A DNA stretch of 64,000 bases from an uncultured Granulosicoccaceae bacterium (GCA_937951345.1 CALFCF010000042.1:1-64000), one strand, 5' to 3'; shown: positions 9,035 through 17,607, numbered from the stretch's first letter. Numbers and translations are program-made. Notes: generated by a model from the sequence alone, not told the origin.

Positions 9035-9757
9035 ATGATCCGTACGCTCCTCATTGATGATGATGAGAAACTCGCAACCCTGCTGATCGAATACACTGAG
9101 CGATACGGTATCTCGATTCAGTCCGAGCTCAACCCCCGGGATGCATTGAACCGCTTGAAGGCGGAGACATTCGACTGCGTCATCCTTGATGTCATGTTGC
9201 CGGATATGGATGGATTTGAAGTGCTTAAACACATCCGTAGTGATAGTGCCATTCCGGTGGTCATGCTAACGGCTCGCGGCGAAGTCACTGACCGGGTAGT
9301 CGGCCTTGAAATGGGCGCAGATGACTACCTGCCGAAACCGTTTGATCCCCGCGAACTGGTTGCACGGATCAGCGCAGTGGTAAAACGGCGACCACCATCC
9401 ACAGACAGAAACGCTACCAACGAAAAAACCAACACCTCAAATTTGTTGCAATCAGGCGATATACGCATTGATACCAATACCCGAACGGTAACCCATGCTG
9501 ACAACGAAGTTGGTTTAACCACAATGGAATACCAGCTGTTACTGCTGTTGGCTTCGTCACCGGGTAAAGATTTCAGCCGCGATGAAATATTGTCTGAATT
9601 AAAAGGCACCGACAATGAACTCTTCAGTCGCTCAGTTGACATCCTGATCAGTCGCCTGCGTGCCAAGCTGAAACCTGCAAAACCGATACAGACGGTGCAC
9701 GGCTACGGTTATTGCTGGCTACAGTCGGCACCGCCGACAGACACTGTGGACCGTTAG
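9035..9757 (+). CDS. OmpR/CpxR-family response regulator
   Basis: This 240-residue regulator has an N-terminal receiver domain with acidic pocket DDD at 8-10, phospho-acceptor D52 in VILDVMLPDMDGF, the MLTARG switch Thr, and the PKPFDPREL Lys. A linker rich in Thr/Asn (about 120-145) leads to an OmpR-type winged helix from about 145 to 235, ending in VHGYGYCWL. It would bind tandem direct repeats such as the site at 8267-8281. The kinase gene follows after 7 bp. The Spy-like gene upstream supports a CpxR or RstA-like envelope-stress role. Confidence 0.88.
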   Translation: MIRTLLIDDDEKLATLLIEYTERYGISIQSELNPRDALNRLKAETFDCVILDVMLPDMDGFEVLKHIRSDSAIPVVMLTARGEVTDRVVGLEMGADDYLPKPFDPRELVARISAVVKRRPPSTDRNATNEKTNTSNLLQSGDIRIDTNTRTVTHADNEVGLTTMEYQLLLLLASSPGKDFSRDEILSELKGTDNELFSRSVDILISRLRAKLKPAKPIQTVHGYGYCWLQSAPPTDTVDR

Positions 9758-9764
9758 CCTGCAC

Positions 9765-11180
9765 ATGTTCGCAAAATTCAGCCAATCACTTTCGACTCGT
9801 CTGATTCTTGTATTTGTACTCGCAGGGATAGTTCTGGCAGGTGCCGTGCTCGCGACTGTCTACCACGGGTTTGCAGCACAGTGGCGTAGCAACATGCGTC
9901 CGCACGTACGCCAGTATCTTGAGTACGTGAACCAGGATCTTGGCCATCCACCAGATACCCGACGCGCCTCGGAACTGGCTGCTCGTCTGCCCATCGACAT
10001 TTACATTACCGGTCCGGATATCGATTACTCAAGTAGCGGGAAACCGATAGACACTGACCGGCTGGAACTACGTCCGCCACGCCATCACCGCAAAGACTAC
10101 AAAAAGTTTGCACAGAAACCGGAATCAGATAAAGGAAAAGATAAACGTACAGACAAAGGTTACAGAATCGCACCCGACCAGCGCTTACGTCTGGCAGATC
10201 TAGACGACAGAACGTTTCTGGTCAACACAGTTGATGAGTACCAGATTGTCTACGAGCTGCGTCACCGACACCGACATCGTGATCGCAATCGTCTGACACC
10301 CTGGTTTTTATTGATACCACTGGGTCTGATCGCCGGCTTGTACTGGTTGATCAACCGGATGTTGAAACCGGTGCATCAAATCAAGGCAGGTGTTGAACGT
10401 ATGGGACAGGGCGAGTTATCTCATCGAGTATCTGTCAGAACAAAAAACGATCTGGGATCGCTGGCTGGCAGTATCAATACCATGGCCTCAGACATTGAAA
10501 ACATGCTTGATGCCAAGCGACAACTGCTGTTAGGTGCATCACACGAACTGCGCACCCCACTTACCCGCGCGCGGGTTGCTCTGGGTTTAATGGAAGCCAG
10601 CCCCTACCGAGACAGTATCGAAGGCGACATTGAAGAAATGGAACACCTGATTGCCAATCTGCTTGAGACCGAGCGTATAAAAGACGGCCATGCAGCACTG
10701 ACTCGTGAACCAGTGCTACTGCAGTCACTGGTCAGGCAAACACTGACAGATATGCAAGCAGAAGAAATTGTTGTTCACATGGATGACGCTGCCCTGCCCT
10801 TAATGCTCGACAACGCACGTATTGAACTGCTGTTGCGCAACTTGATCGGCAACGCTCGCACACATGCACACAACCTGGAAAAACCAGCCGAGCTATTTGT
10901 AACACATCAAACAGATACAGTGTCGATATCAATGCGCGACTATGGAGCAGGCATACCTGAGGATCTGATTACTAAAGTCACCGAACCGTTTTACCGCACC
11001 AATAGTTCACGCACACCGCAGCACGGACAAGGCGGTTCCGGTCTCGGGTTATATTTGATTAAGCTGATTGCTGAAGCACATGGCGGCAGTATAACGATTG
11101 ATTCCGTTACAGCAGCAAGCAATAGCGAACTTTCAGGTACAACATTTACGGTTAATTTACCTGTAGAAACCAAGACCTGA
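9765..11180 (+). CDS. CpxA-like sensor histidine kinase
   Basis: A 471-residue inner-membrane kinase with TM1 at about 10-32, a periplasmic loop of roughly 150 residues rich in basic residues and His (RHHRKDYKK, RHRHRHRDRNR), TM2 at about 178-196, a HAMP domain with HQIKAGVERMGQGELSHR, the H-box SHELRTPLTRARVALG, an N-box NLIGNARTHA, and G-boxes DYGAGIPED and GGSGLGLYLI. The H-box is CpxA/RstB-like. The His-rich membrane-proximal loop may sense metal or pH; this is inference. It is transcribed with the upstream regulator. Confidence 0.88.
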   Translation: MFAKFSQSLSTRLILVFVLAGIVLAGAVLATVYHGFAAQWRSNMRPHVRQYLEYVNQDLGHPPDTRRASELAARLPIDIYITGPDIDYSSSGKPIDTDRLELRPPRHHRKDYKKFAQKPESDKGKDKRTDKGYRIAPDQRLRLADLDDRTFLVNTVDEYQIVYELRHRHRHRDRNRLTPWFLLIPLGLIAGLYWLINRMLKPVHQIKAGVERMGQGELSHRVSVRTKNDLGSLAGSINTMASDIENMLDAKRQLLLGASHELRTPLTRARVALGLMEASPYRDSIEGDIEEMEHLIANLLETERIKDGHAALTREPVLLQSLVRQTLTDMQAEEIVVHMDDAALPLMLDNARIELLLRNLIGNARTHAHNLEKPAELFVTHQTDTVSISMRDYGAGIPEDLITKVTEPFYRTNSSRTPQHGQGGSGLGLYLIKLIAEAHGGSITIDSVTAASNSELSGTTFTVNLPVETKT

Positions 11181-11507
11181 TCTTACGGAAGGTTTCAGAA
11201 TTGTTCGATCTTAAATTATCTCAGTTCAACTCAAACCGAACAAAGCATCGTAGAGCTGAATTAGCCAACAGGCACACTAATCTTTCGTTTATTAGCACTA
11301 AATACGCTGATGATGTAAGTTATATCAAATATTTGTGAAACTTAAATGCGTAGATTTTTTAGAAATTCTACGGCATGCACACTTACAGGCTATTAGGTTG
11401 AAATTGATAGACCTATTTGTCTGATAATTCTTAATTTTGACTTTCGTTTGGAATCTAGAATGAGCTCAGCGCACTTGCAGTTGGTTAGTATATTGAATCT
11501 ACAGAGC

Positions 11508-12035
11508 ATGCGAATTAAAGCTCTAATTCTTGTAGTTTTCAGCTGTATTAGTGTAAACATCGTAGCTGAAGATTCTGCAATCTTGCTAGAAGGCAACGAC
11601 GCGCGAGAGCTGGTGGAAAAGCTCGGACTTCCAACAGAGATCGCTATCAAAAGGGAAACACTTGCCTTGACCGCTTGGCGTACATTTGAAAATAAATTAC
11701 AACCTTTGTCAGCGGATGAATCTTGCAAAATCACACGTCGAATCAATGACATCATGAAAAATGGTACGCCTAAAACGCGTAAAAGAATAATGGATCTGCA
11801 AATAAAACCGATACTATCTATTGAAAAATGTGAGGAGAATTATGCAAACCTCCATAATGAATGTATACGATTAATAAAAGAATTTTACATTCATCACTAT
11901 ATTCATGACACGATTAATCAATCGACAGTAATTGAGACCTTTGTAAGATACACAAGGTTTTGCCCGACATGGAAAATGTTAGGAATTGAAACTGATGCAT
12001 TTAAAATGCATGAAATTTTAACTAACGCCAAATAA
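11508..12035 (+). CDS. Hypothetical secreted protein (putative first gene cassette)
   Basis: A 175-residue protein of unknown function. Starting at ATG 11508 gives a signal peptide MRIKALILVVFSCISVNIVA followed by a mostly helical, Lys-rich mature part with four Cys. A longer reading from 11448 would put 20 residues ahead of the signal and is less likely. Its base composition is clearly AT-richer than the kinase gene before it. An attC-like site begins 49 bp after the stop, so it looks like the cargo of an integron cassette. Confidence 0.55.
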   Translation: MRIKALILVVFSCISVNIVAEDSAILLEGNDARELVEKLGLPTEIAIKRETLALTAWRTFENKLQPLSADESCKITRRINDIMKNGTPKTRKRIMDLQIKPILSIEKCEENYANLHNECIRLIKEFYIHHYIHDTINQSTVIETFVRYTRFCPTWKMLGIETDAFKMHEILTNAK

Positions 12036-12083
12036 AGCCTATTGAGGCTTAGAGGAATTATAATCAATGTTTCTCATGCTTAA

Positions 12084-12186
12084 ACCTAACAAGTGGCATC
12101 AGCCGGACAACTTGCACCAGCCCACTAACCTGGGCTTCGCCCAGATCCGCAGTCTGGCGCAATTGTCGCTGTGCTAAGCGTTATTC
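12084..12186 (+). other. attC-like recombination site (cassette site 1)
   Basis: The 103-bp site begins with ACCTAAC (12084-12090, exact fit to RYYYAAC) and ends with GCGTTATTC (R'-like, core GTT at 12180-12182). The arms are largely complementary: AAGTGGCATCAGC-GGACAACTTG against CAATTGTCGCTGTGCTAAGCG. The centre contains a perfect hairpin CTGGGC-TTC-GCCCAG (12130-12144). This is the architecture of an integron 59-base element folded on the bottom strand. Confidence 0.75.
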
Positions 12187-12248
12187 GCTTAAAAGCATGC
12201 CTTAGAACTGAACTATCTTGATGGATCGAATTTTTTAGAGATCTGAAC

Positions 12249-12371
12249 ATGGCAAAAGAACGTTCGCACATGACTGGGTCTGGCGCACAGTCGGATGAGG
12301 ACACAATGGTGCCCGCGTTATTCGCTCCATGGGCAGCTTTGCTTTTGAATCGTGCCCAAATAAAATCATGA
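12249..12371 (+). CDS. Possible 40-residue micro-ORF
   Basis: A 40-codon frame (begins MAKERSHMTG, ends LLLNRAQIKS) lies between the first attC-like site and the acetyltransferase. No family is recognised and no strong ribosome-binding site is seen. It covers a second GCGTTATTCGCT (12315-12326) identical to the one closing site 1, so this stretch may instead be a collapsed cassette remnant. Confidence 0.2.
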   Translation: MAKERSHMTGSGAQSDEDTMVPALFAPWAALLLNRAQIKS

Positions 12372-12381
12372 TAGGAAAAGT

Positions 12382-12843
12382 ATGGAAATTAAATACGACA
12401 GTGCTTCACCGGAGGACATAGCGCCTATCGTCGATATGAAAATCGAGATGTTGAGTGAATTTGGTTACGACCAATATCTTCACGAGAATGCTCGAGAAAT
12501 TATTTTTGAAGACTACAATCGACTGTATGAGGCAAATCTGGCGACTCATTTTCTAGCAAAAACAGATAACCGAATTATCGGAATAGTAGGCGCTTTCATT
12601 AAATCCGATATCCCTTTTCGTTACTTCTCCAAAGGCCACTACGGATTTATTGGTGACGTATATACAATCCCAACTTATAGAAATCACGGCATTTCGATGA
12701 AACTCAACAAAGAGGCGCTAAGTTGGTTAAGAGATTATGGAGTAGGTTTTGTTCGACTACTTGCGTCCGATGCGGGTCGACCAATTTATGAACGACTAGG
12801 ATTCTCTCCTGATGTCGACATGGTATTAAATTTTGATAAATAA
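12382..12843 (+). CDS. GNAT-family N-acetyltransferase (cassette gene)
   Basis: A 153-residue GNAT protein. The acetyl-CoA site is visible as VYTIPTYRNHGISMKLNKEAL (about residues 93-113, a variant of the Q/RxxGxG/A loop), followed by the beta-bulge and C-terminal IYERLGFSPDVDMVLNF typical of the family. Substrate unknown; cassette-borne GNATs include antibiotic-modifying and small-molecule enzymes, but nothing here points to one. The stop codon falls at the left edge of the next attC-like site, the compact arrangement usual for gene cassettes. A GGAAAAG sequence precedes the ATG. Confidence 0.8.
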   Translation: MEIKYDSASPEDIAPIVDMKIEMLSEFGYDQYLHENAREIIFEDYNRLYEANLATHFLAKTDNRIIGIVGAFIKSDIPFRYFSKGHYGFIGDVYTIPTYRNHGISMKLNKEALSWLRDYGVGFVRLLASDAGRPIYERLGFSPDVDMVLNFDK

Positions 12844-12896
12844 AAGGCGCATGCTGTCGGTCGCGACAGAGAAGCACCACTGATGCGAGCGTTATG
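12842..12896 (+). other. attC-like recombination site (cassette site 2)
   Basis: A ~55-bp site between the two acetyltransferase genes. The left arm (TAAAAGGCGCATGC) mirrors the right arm (GATGCGAGCGTTATG, ending 12896), and an internal GTCGGTCGCGAC stem sits between. The R' core AGCGTTATG is at 12888-12896. The left R'' is degenerate, so the site may be weak. Confidence 0.55.
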
Positions 12897-12930
12897 AGCC
12901 CGAGTTACCCATGATAAGTGGAGTACCAGT

Positions 12931-13395
12931 TTGGATTTGATAATTCGTTCAGTAACATCACAAGACTTCGAGTCTATTGATAGTTTGTTAAGACAATTCG
13001 CTCTTGAAGAAGGTTTGCATCCAGATACTATAAAATTGGATGAATCGTCATTTCTGAAATACGGATTTGGTCCAGACAAATGCTTCTACTGTGATCTCGG
13101 CTCAGTGAACGGCAATGCTATCTCATACACCATGTATTCAATTAGATTCTCTGGAGTAGCAGGAATGCCAATACTCTACCTTGAGGACATATTTGTTTCT
13201 GCTGAGTATAGAAACCACGGGTTTGGAAAAATGTTAATGGATCATACAGTAAGCTTTGCTATAAAACATGACTGTTCACGTCTAGAGTGGGTTGTAGAAA
13301 GTAGAAATATATCTGCTCAAATGTTTTATAAGAATTTAGGTGCAGAACTAAGAAAAGACCTAATTGTATCTCGATTTGATATTGCAAATTCTTAG
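12931..13395 (+). CDS. GNAT-family N-acetyltransferase (cassette gene)
   Basis: A 154-residue GNAT protein with the acetyl-CoA loop EYRNHGFGKMLMDHTV (about residues 91-106) and the C-terminal RNISAQMFYKNLGAEL segment, resembling spermidine/diamine acetyltransferase-like GNATs. The start is TTG at 12931, chosen because a GGAG ribosome-binding site lies 8 bp upstream and no earlier ATG fits. It is flanked by attC-like sequences on both sides and is AT-rich like its neighbours. Substrate not determined. Confidence 0.8.
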   Translation: MDLIIRSVTSQDFESIDSLLRQFALEEGLHPDTIKLDESSFLKYGFGPDKCFYCDLGSVNGNAISYTMYSIRFSGVAGMPILYLEDIFVSAEYRNHGFGKMLMDHTVSFAIKHDCSRLEWVVESRNISAQMFYKNLGAELRKDLIVSRFDIANS

Positions 13396-13479
13396 GTGAC
13401 GAATACTCCAAATAAAAAGCAACTGCAACGAACAAGTTTCACTTCGCTACAAAACGTGGGTGCGCCACAACCTGCTGCA

Positions 13480-13511
13480 AAATCAACCCGCTGTTAATTC
13501 AGACGTTATGC
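13480..13511 (+). other. attC-like right half-site (cassette site 3)
   Basis: CGCTGTTAATTCAGACGTTATGC, read here as CGCTGTTAATTC (from 13489) then AGACGTTATGC (13501-13511), has the L'-spacer-R' pattern of attC sites. I could not find a convincing complementary left arm between 13396 and 13480, so it is either degenerate or a half-site. Confidence 0.4.
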
Positions 13512-13532
13512 AACTGAATCACAAACCTAATT

Positions 13533-13898
13533 ATGCTGAAAGCTCAATGTCATTGTGGCGATGTTAAACTAAGTACGCCAGATCTTCCTTCTGACATCAC
13601 TCGCTGCAATTGCTCCATTTGTAACCGTATAGGTGCTGTATGGGCATACTATCCAGCAAATACAGTAACAATTGAGGCTAAAGCTCTCTCCACCTATGAG
13701 TGGGGCCAAAAGACAATGCAATTCCATCGTTGCAATAAGTGTGGTTGCACCACGCACTACACCTCAGTCGAAGACAATGGTTACAAACAAATCGCAATCA
13801 ATACCAAAATGTCGGAACCCGATCAGATCAAGTCTATCCTTATCAGAGATTTCGATGGGGCTGATACGTGGCAATATTTAGATAGTAAAAATGCATAA
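13533..13898 (+). CDS. GFA-family (glutathione-dependent formaldehyde-activating-like) protein
   Basis: This 121-residue zinc protein has the GFA/CENP-V fold signature: CHCG near residue 6, TRCNCSICNR near residue 23, and HRCNKCGCTTHY near residue 65, giving two zinc sites. The family name comes from Gfa, but most members have no proven formaldehyde chemistry. It follows an R'-like attC end by 22 bp, and its stop lies in GCATAACAAG, which is an attC left end. This supports cassette status. GFA proteins are common integron cargo. Confidence 0.85.
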   Translation: MLKAQCHCGDVKLSTPDLPSDITRCNCSICNRIGAVWAYYPANTVTIEAKALSTYEWGQKTMQFHRCNKCGCTTHYTSVEDNGYKQIAINTKMSEPDQIKSILIRDFDGADTWQYLDSKNA

Positions 13899-13902
13899 CA
13901 AG
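13892..13902 (+). other. attC-like left half-site (cassette site 4)
   Basis: TGCATAACAAG has the R'' form of an attC site and contains the GFA stop codon. The matching right arm (a GTTATG-type core) is absent in the next 180 bp, so the array seems truncated here. Confidence 0.4.
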
Positions 13903-14076
13903 GTGTAGCGATTGCTCCCGTTGTTGCAGGCGTCAAACGTGATAAATAGCCTATGAGCTTTAAGCTCCAAGAAATGGCTTCTAAACAATTGAAGTCATAC
14001 CATGGACTGTGACAAGTAAGCAGAAAACAAGGTAAAAACGGGAAGTATTTTAGCTTCGACTTTGGTAGGAGTAACC

Positions 14077-14307
14077 ATGGCTTTTATGGTCTTAGGTAAG
14101 TTGTTCCAATCACATGGTTACATTTTTTTATGTAGTTCCTTCAGAATTATTGGTTGTTTGTCTTTGATGGTCATGTATGCAGACACTACGCTTTATCAAA
14201 GGAATACAGGTGAGGCATTTCCGCTGACTGAAGATGCGAGAATGTTCCATTTTTTAGCTAGCATAGACATCGGTTCGTTTATCTATGGAGAAAATGAGGT
14301 TAAATGA
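14077..14307 (+). CDS. Hypothetical small protein
   Basis: A 76-residue product with no recognised family. The ATG at 14077 is preferred because AGGAG (14067-14071) sits 5 bp ahead of it. Residues 15-35 are moderately hydrophobic (YIFLCSSFRIIGCLSLMVMY) and could be one membrane helix. It is AT-rich and lies at the right end of the cassette-like region. The 283 bp after it, up to 14590, show nothing recognisable. Confidence 0.4.
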   Translation: MAFMVLGKLFQSHGYIFLCSSFRIIGCLSLMVMYADTTLYQRNTGEAFPLTEDARMFHFLASIDIGSFIYGENEVK

Positions 14308-14590
14308 TTCGGCACTAGTTTGTGCGTTTTCTTTGATCCGGAGCAAAAAAAACTATTGACTACATTTGAGTAGACCTATTCGAGATTACGAATCTAATTG
14401 AACAACGTATGTCCGCTTTCTGTGATTTGCTAGCAAACTCGCAACTAGCCGGAAAATAAGACAGATTGTTGACAAATAAGGGGCTTTCTCGTCTTCTCTT
14501 AGTCTACTAGTCAGTGCCCACAAAGAGATATAATTTGCTAGGCACCTGTATAACTCACTTGTATACATAACCGCTGGGTATCACACCGTC

Positions 14591-16132
14591 ATGACCCGCC
14601 CCAAAAGAGGCAACGCCCGCAAAGACAAGCACACAGTACGGCTGGCAGCTTCTAGCGGTACTCGCCTCGCTCGTGACACAACACTTAAATCCCCTTTTAA
14701 ACCGCTTTCAGAAAACGAACAGCTGGCGATTCACCGAGCATCACTTAGTATTCTGGAAACAACAGGTATGGCGAATGCCACACCACAAATCCTGGATGTC
14801 GCTCTAGCCAGCGGGTGTTGCATCAATGCAGACAATCGTCTTTGCTTCCCGGCGTCGCTGGTTGAAGATATCCTGACCAAAGCATGCAAGTCGTTTGTGG
14901 TGCATGCACGCAACGCTGATTACGACTTTGAAGCGAAAAGCGGACAAATCAATCTGTGTACTGGTGGTGCAGCGGTGTCGATGCTTGACCATACAACGCA
15001 AACCTACCGACCCAGTGCATTAACAGATCTATACGATCTGTCACGTCTTGCTGACACACTGGAGAACATTCAATGGTTTGCGCGCCCTGTAGTGGCGACT
15101 GATATTGCTGATATGTTTGCACTGGATGCAAACACAATAATAGCGAGCGCTGCCGGCACACAAAAACATATCGCTACCAGCATCTGCAACGGGGATTCTG
15201 CTGAAAAACTGTTACCACTACTCGATCTACTTGCCGGCGGAGACGGAAATTTCCGTAAACGGCCGTTTTGTACCGTACATGCAACGACGGTTGTATCACC
15301 GTTAACGTTTGCGCCAGATACATTGGATGTCGTTTGTCATGCCGTTAACATGGGCATGCCAATTCACAGCCAAACCGGGCCACAGGCAGGTGCAACCGCA
15401 CCCGCCGCACTAGCTGGCACACTGGTGCAATGTTGCGCTGAAGGTCTGGCGTCACTTTGCATCATTAATATGCTGCAACCCGGATACCCGGTTGTAATTG
15501 GCAACTGGGCATTTGTGTCAGATCTTCGTACCGGGGCATTCAGCGGCGGTGGGGGTGAACAGGCATTACTGGGAGCGGCATCTGGCCAGATGTCAAACTT
15601 CTACGGTATACCCGGCGGCATGGGTGCCGGTATGACAGACTCGAAATTGCCGGATATCCAGGCGGGTTTTGAAAAAGCCTATACGATGTTGCTGGCATCA
15701 CTTTCCGGTGGTGGGTTTATCTTTGAGTCTGCCGGTATGCTTGCCAGCTTATTGGGTTGTTCACTGCAGACAATGGTTATCGATAACGATATGCTGTCTT
15801 CCATCCGCCGTATAGCACGCGGCATTGAAGTCAACGACGACACCCTGTCGATTGATCTGATCAAAGAGACAGCAACCGGAGCCGGACACTATCTGGCTGC
15901 AGAGCAAACCATGGCGTTAATGGAAACCGAATTTCATTACCCGGAACTTGCAGACCGTGCCAGCCCGCAGGACTGGATGGATACCGGTTGCGTTACTATG
16001 TGGGATAAAGCCACGCTAAAAGTCGAACAGGTTTTGGCAGAACACCAACCCTGGTATATCGACAAGAAAACAGACCGACAACTGCGTGACTCTTTCCCTG
16101 TCTATCTTAAACAACCGAATAGCAGACCATGA
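14591..16132 (+). CDS. MttB-superfamily trimethylamine/glycine-betaine-type methyltransferase (non-pyrrolysine)
   Basis: A 513-residue TIM-barrel protein of the trimethylamine methyltransferase superfamily. Recognisable blocks are the N-terminal HRASLSILETTGM helix, CTGGAAVSMLD, PFCTVHATTVVSPLTF, and GIPGGMGAGMTDSKLPDIQAG. There is no internal amber codon, so it is a non-Pyl member like MtgB (glycine betaine) and related enzymes that pass a methyl group to a corrinoid protein. A basic 30-residue N-terminal extension precedes the domain. It overlaps the next FAD oxidoreductase by 4 bp (ATGA). No corrinoid protein gene is adjacent, so the methyl acceptor is unclear. Confidence 0.85.
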   Translation: MTRPKRGNARKDKHTVRLAASSGTRLARDTTLKSPFKPLSENEQLAIHRASLSILETTGMANATPQILDVALASGCCINADNRLCFPASLVEDILTKACKSFVVHARNADYDFEAKSGQINLCTGGAAVSMLDHTTQTYRPSALTDLYDLSRLADTLENIQWFARPVVATDIADMFALDANTIIASAAGTQKHIATSICNGDSAEKLLPLLDLLAGGDGNFRKRPFCTVHATTVVSPLTFAPDTLDVVCHAVNMGMPIHSQTGPQAGATAPAALAGTLVQCCAEGLASLCIINMLQPGYPVVIGNWAFVSDLRTGAFSGGGGEQALLGAASGQMSNFYGIPGGMGAGMTDSKLPDIQAGFEKAYTMLLASLSGGGFIFESAGMLASLLGCSLQTMVIDNDMLSSIRRIARGIEVNDDTLSIDLIKETATGAGHYLAAEQTMALMETEFHYPELADRASPQDWMDTGCVTMWDKATLKVEQVLAEHQPWYIDKKTDRQLRDSFPVYLKQPNSRP

Positions 16133-17358
16133 AAACTGATGTGCAGGTAGCCGTTATAGGTGGTGGCATTGTAGGCGCTTCCGTACTTTACTGGTTAGCC
16201 AGACTGGGGTTGACTGACACATTGCTGATTGAACGGCGTGAACTGACCTCGGGTTCCACCTGGCATGCCGCCGGCAATACCACCTACTTCGGCCCTTATG
16301 CACAGATGACGCGTCTGTTTGCAGGATCAATTGCAACCTATTTGCAGGCTGAAACCGACAGTGGACAGTCAGTGGGTTTTCATCAAACCGGTTCACTCAG
16401 AGTTGCGACAACACCTCGCGAGCGGGAGTTATACCAGCAGTATGCAGAAACTTATAAAGCACTTGATATTCCTTACCATGTGGTAGAAAACGAAGACATT
16501 GAAAGACTGAATCCCTGTGTCAACACAAGCGGTCTGTTCGGTGCAGCCCAGACACCAACCGACGGACATGTTGACCCGGTCGGTGCAACTAACGCATGTG
16601 CTGCCGCAGCCCGACAACTAGGCGCGACGGTTATGCGCCACACCCCGGTGCAAGCACTTAAACAGGAAAGCGGTAGCTGGTTGCTCGACACGGAACAAGG
16701 TCAGATACGCGCACAGCAAGTCGTCGTCGCAGCATCATTCTGGACGCGTGAATTACTGGCGCCACTGGGTATCAATACCCCTCTCTATGCCACCGAGCAT
16801 CATGAATTCATCACAGGCGGCGTTGACACGATTGCCGCTCTACCGAACGAGGTACCGGCAATCCGCGATTCTTTCGTTTCATGCAGCGTAAGACAGGAAG
16901 CCAACGGATTTCTATTCGGCATCTACGAAACAGAACCCGAGTTCTGGTCGCTTGACGGGGTGCCGAAGGAATTTTCAGAAGAATTACTGCCGCCCAACAC
17001 TGACCGACTGACACCACACCTTGAACGGCTGATGGAGCGCATGCCAGCTATCGCAGATGCCGGTATAAAAACCATCAACAACGGTCCGATGTGCTGGACA
17101 CCTGATGGCCTACCCCTGCTCGGCCCACTGCCCGACTACGACGGACTCTGGTTGGCATCCGGATTTAATGTTGGCATCGGTACCGGCGGCGGTTCAGCAG
17201 AATTCCTGGCCAAATGGATGGTCGAAGGTCAACCGCCTTACGCGTTGCCATCAGTGCATGCTGACAGGTTTGGTAATGACATGACTCAGGAAGCTGCGGT
17301 TGAATCCATCAAAGCCTGTTACCGCAGAGGCTATACATTGCCAGACAAAATTCACTAG
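16129..17358 (+). CDS. FAD-dependent amine oxidoreductase (DAO family, dimethylglycine/sarcosine dehydrogenase-like)
   Basis: A 409-residue flavoprotein with an N-terminal Rossmann motif VAVIGGGIVGASVLYWLARLG and the TSGSTWHAAG segment characteristic of the FAD domain of dimethylglycine and sarcosine dehydrogenases, plus a C-terminal DGLPLLGPLPDYDGLWLASGFN. It lacks the C-terminal GcvT folate-binding domain of full-length DMGDH, so it probably releases formaldehyde or passes the methyl elsewhere. Translational coupling with the MttB-like gene suggests both act on one N-methylated compound. The exact amine is not determinable here. Confidence 0.83.
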   Translation: MKTDVQVAVIGGGIVGASVLYWLARLGLTDTLLIERRELTSGSTWHAAGNTTYFGPYAQMTRLFAGSIATYLQAETDSGQSVGFHQTGSLRVATTPRERELYQQYAETYKALDIPYHVVENEDIERLNPCVNTSGLFGAAQTPTDGHVDPVGATNACAAAARQLGATVMRHTPVQALKQESGSWLLDTEQGQIRAQQVVVAASFWTRELLAPLGINTPLYATEHHEFITGGVDTIAALPNEVPAIRDSFVSCSVRQEANGFLFGIYETEPEFWSLDGVPKEFSEELLPPNTDRLTPHLERLMERMPAIADAGIKTINNGPMCWTPDGLPLLGPLPDYDGLWLASGFNVGIGTGGGSAEFLAKWMVEGQPPYALPSVHADRFGNDMTQEAAVESIKACYRRGYTLPDKIH

Positions 17359-17406
17359 GGGTACCACTTACCTCATTGCACGTTATTTGTCCCGGACACT
17401 ACTTTG

Positions 17407-17607
17407 CTAATCCGGCGGATCGCCCTGTTCGCATTTCCTGCATTCCAGCAAACGCCCACGTTTGGACGCACGACCTTCTTCTGAAACAACCCACGGTCGA
17501 TTAGTCCAGGGAGGGTTATGTCGCACGTGCTGAAAATGCCCGCATTCGAGTTCGGCAACCCAGTCCCGGTTTTCGTCCTGATGGAATCCTGTAATGGGTT
17601 TTTTCAT
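17407..17607 (-). CDS. DUF3565 family protein
   Basis: A 66-residue protein beginning MKKPITGFHQDENRDWVAELECGH, with the family core HVRHNPPWTNRPWV and a closing CRKC. Cys/His pairs (ECGHFQH and CRKC) suggest a small zinc-binding fold. Function unknown. ATG 17607 is chosen because family similarity begins there; an extension from 17628 would add only seven unmatched residues. It is convergent with the FAD oxidoreductase and divergent from the GST gene. Confidence 0.8.
   Translation of the reverse strand: MKKPITGFHQDENRDWVAELECGHFQHVRHNPPWTNRPWVVSEEGRASKRGRLLECRKCEQGDPPD

Noticed and set aside
11181-14590. Integron integrase gene (intI) or attI site
   Set aside because: Neither strand around the cassette-like region has a tyrosine-recombinase frame. 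The region is described as integrase-less.
14591-16132. Pyrrolysine-encoding amber codon in the MttB-like gene
   Set aside because: The frame is uninterrupted from start to stop, so it is a non-pyrrolysine member.
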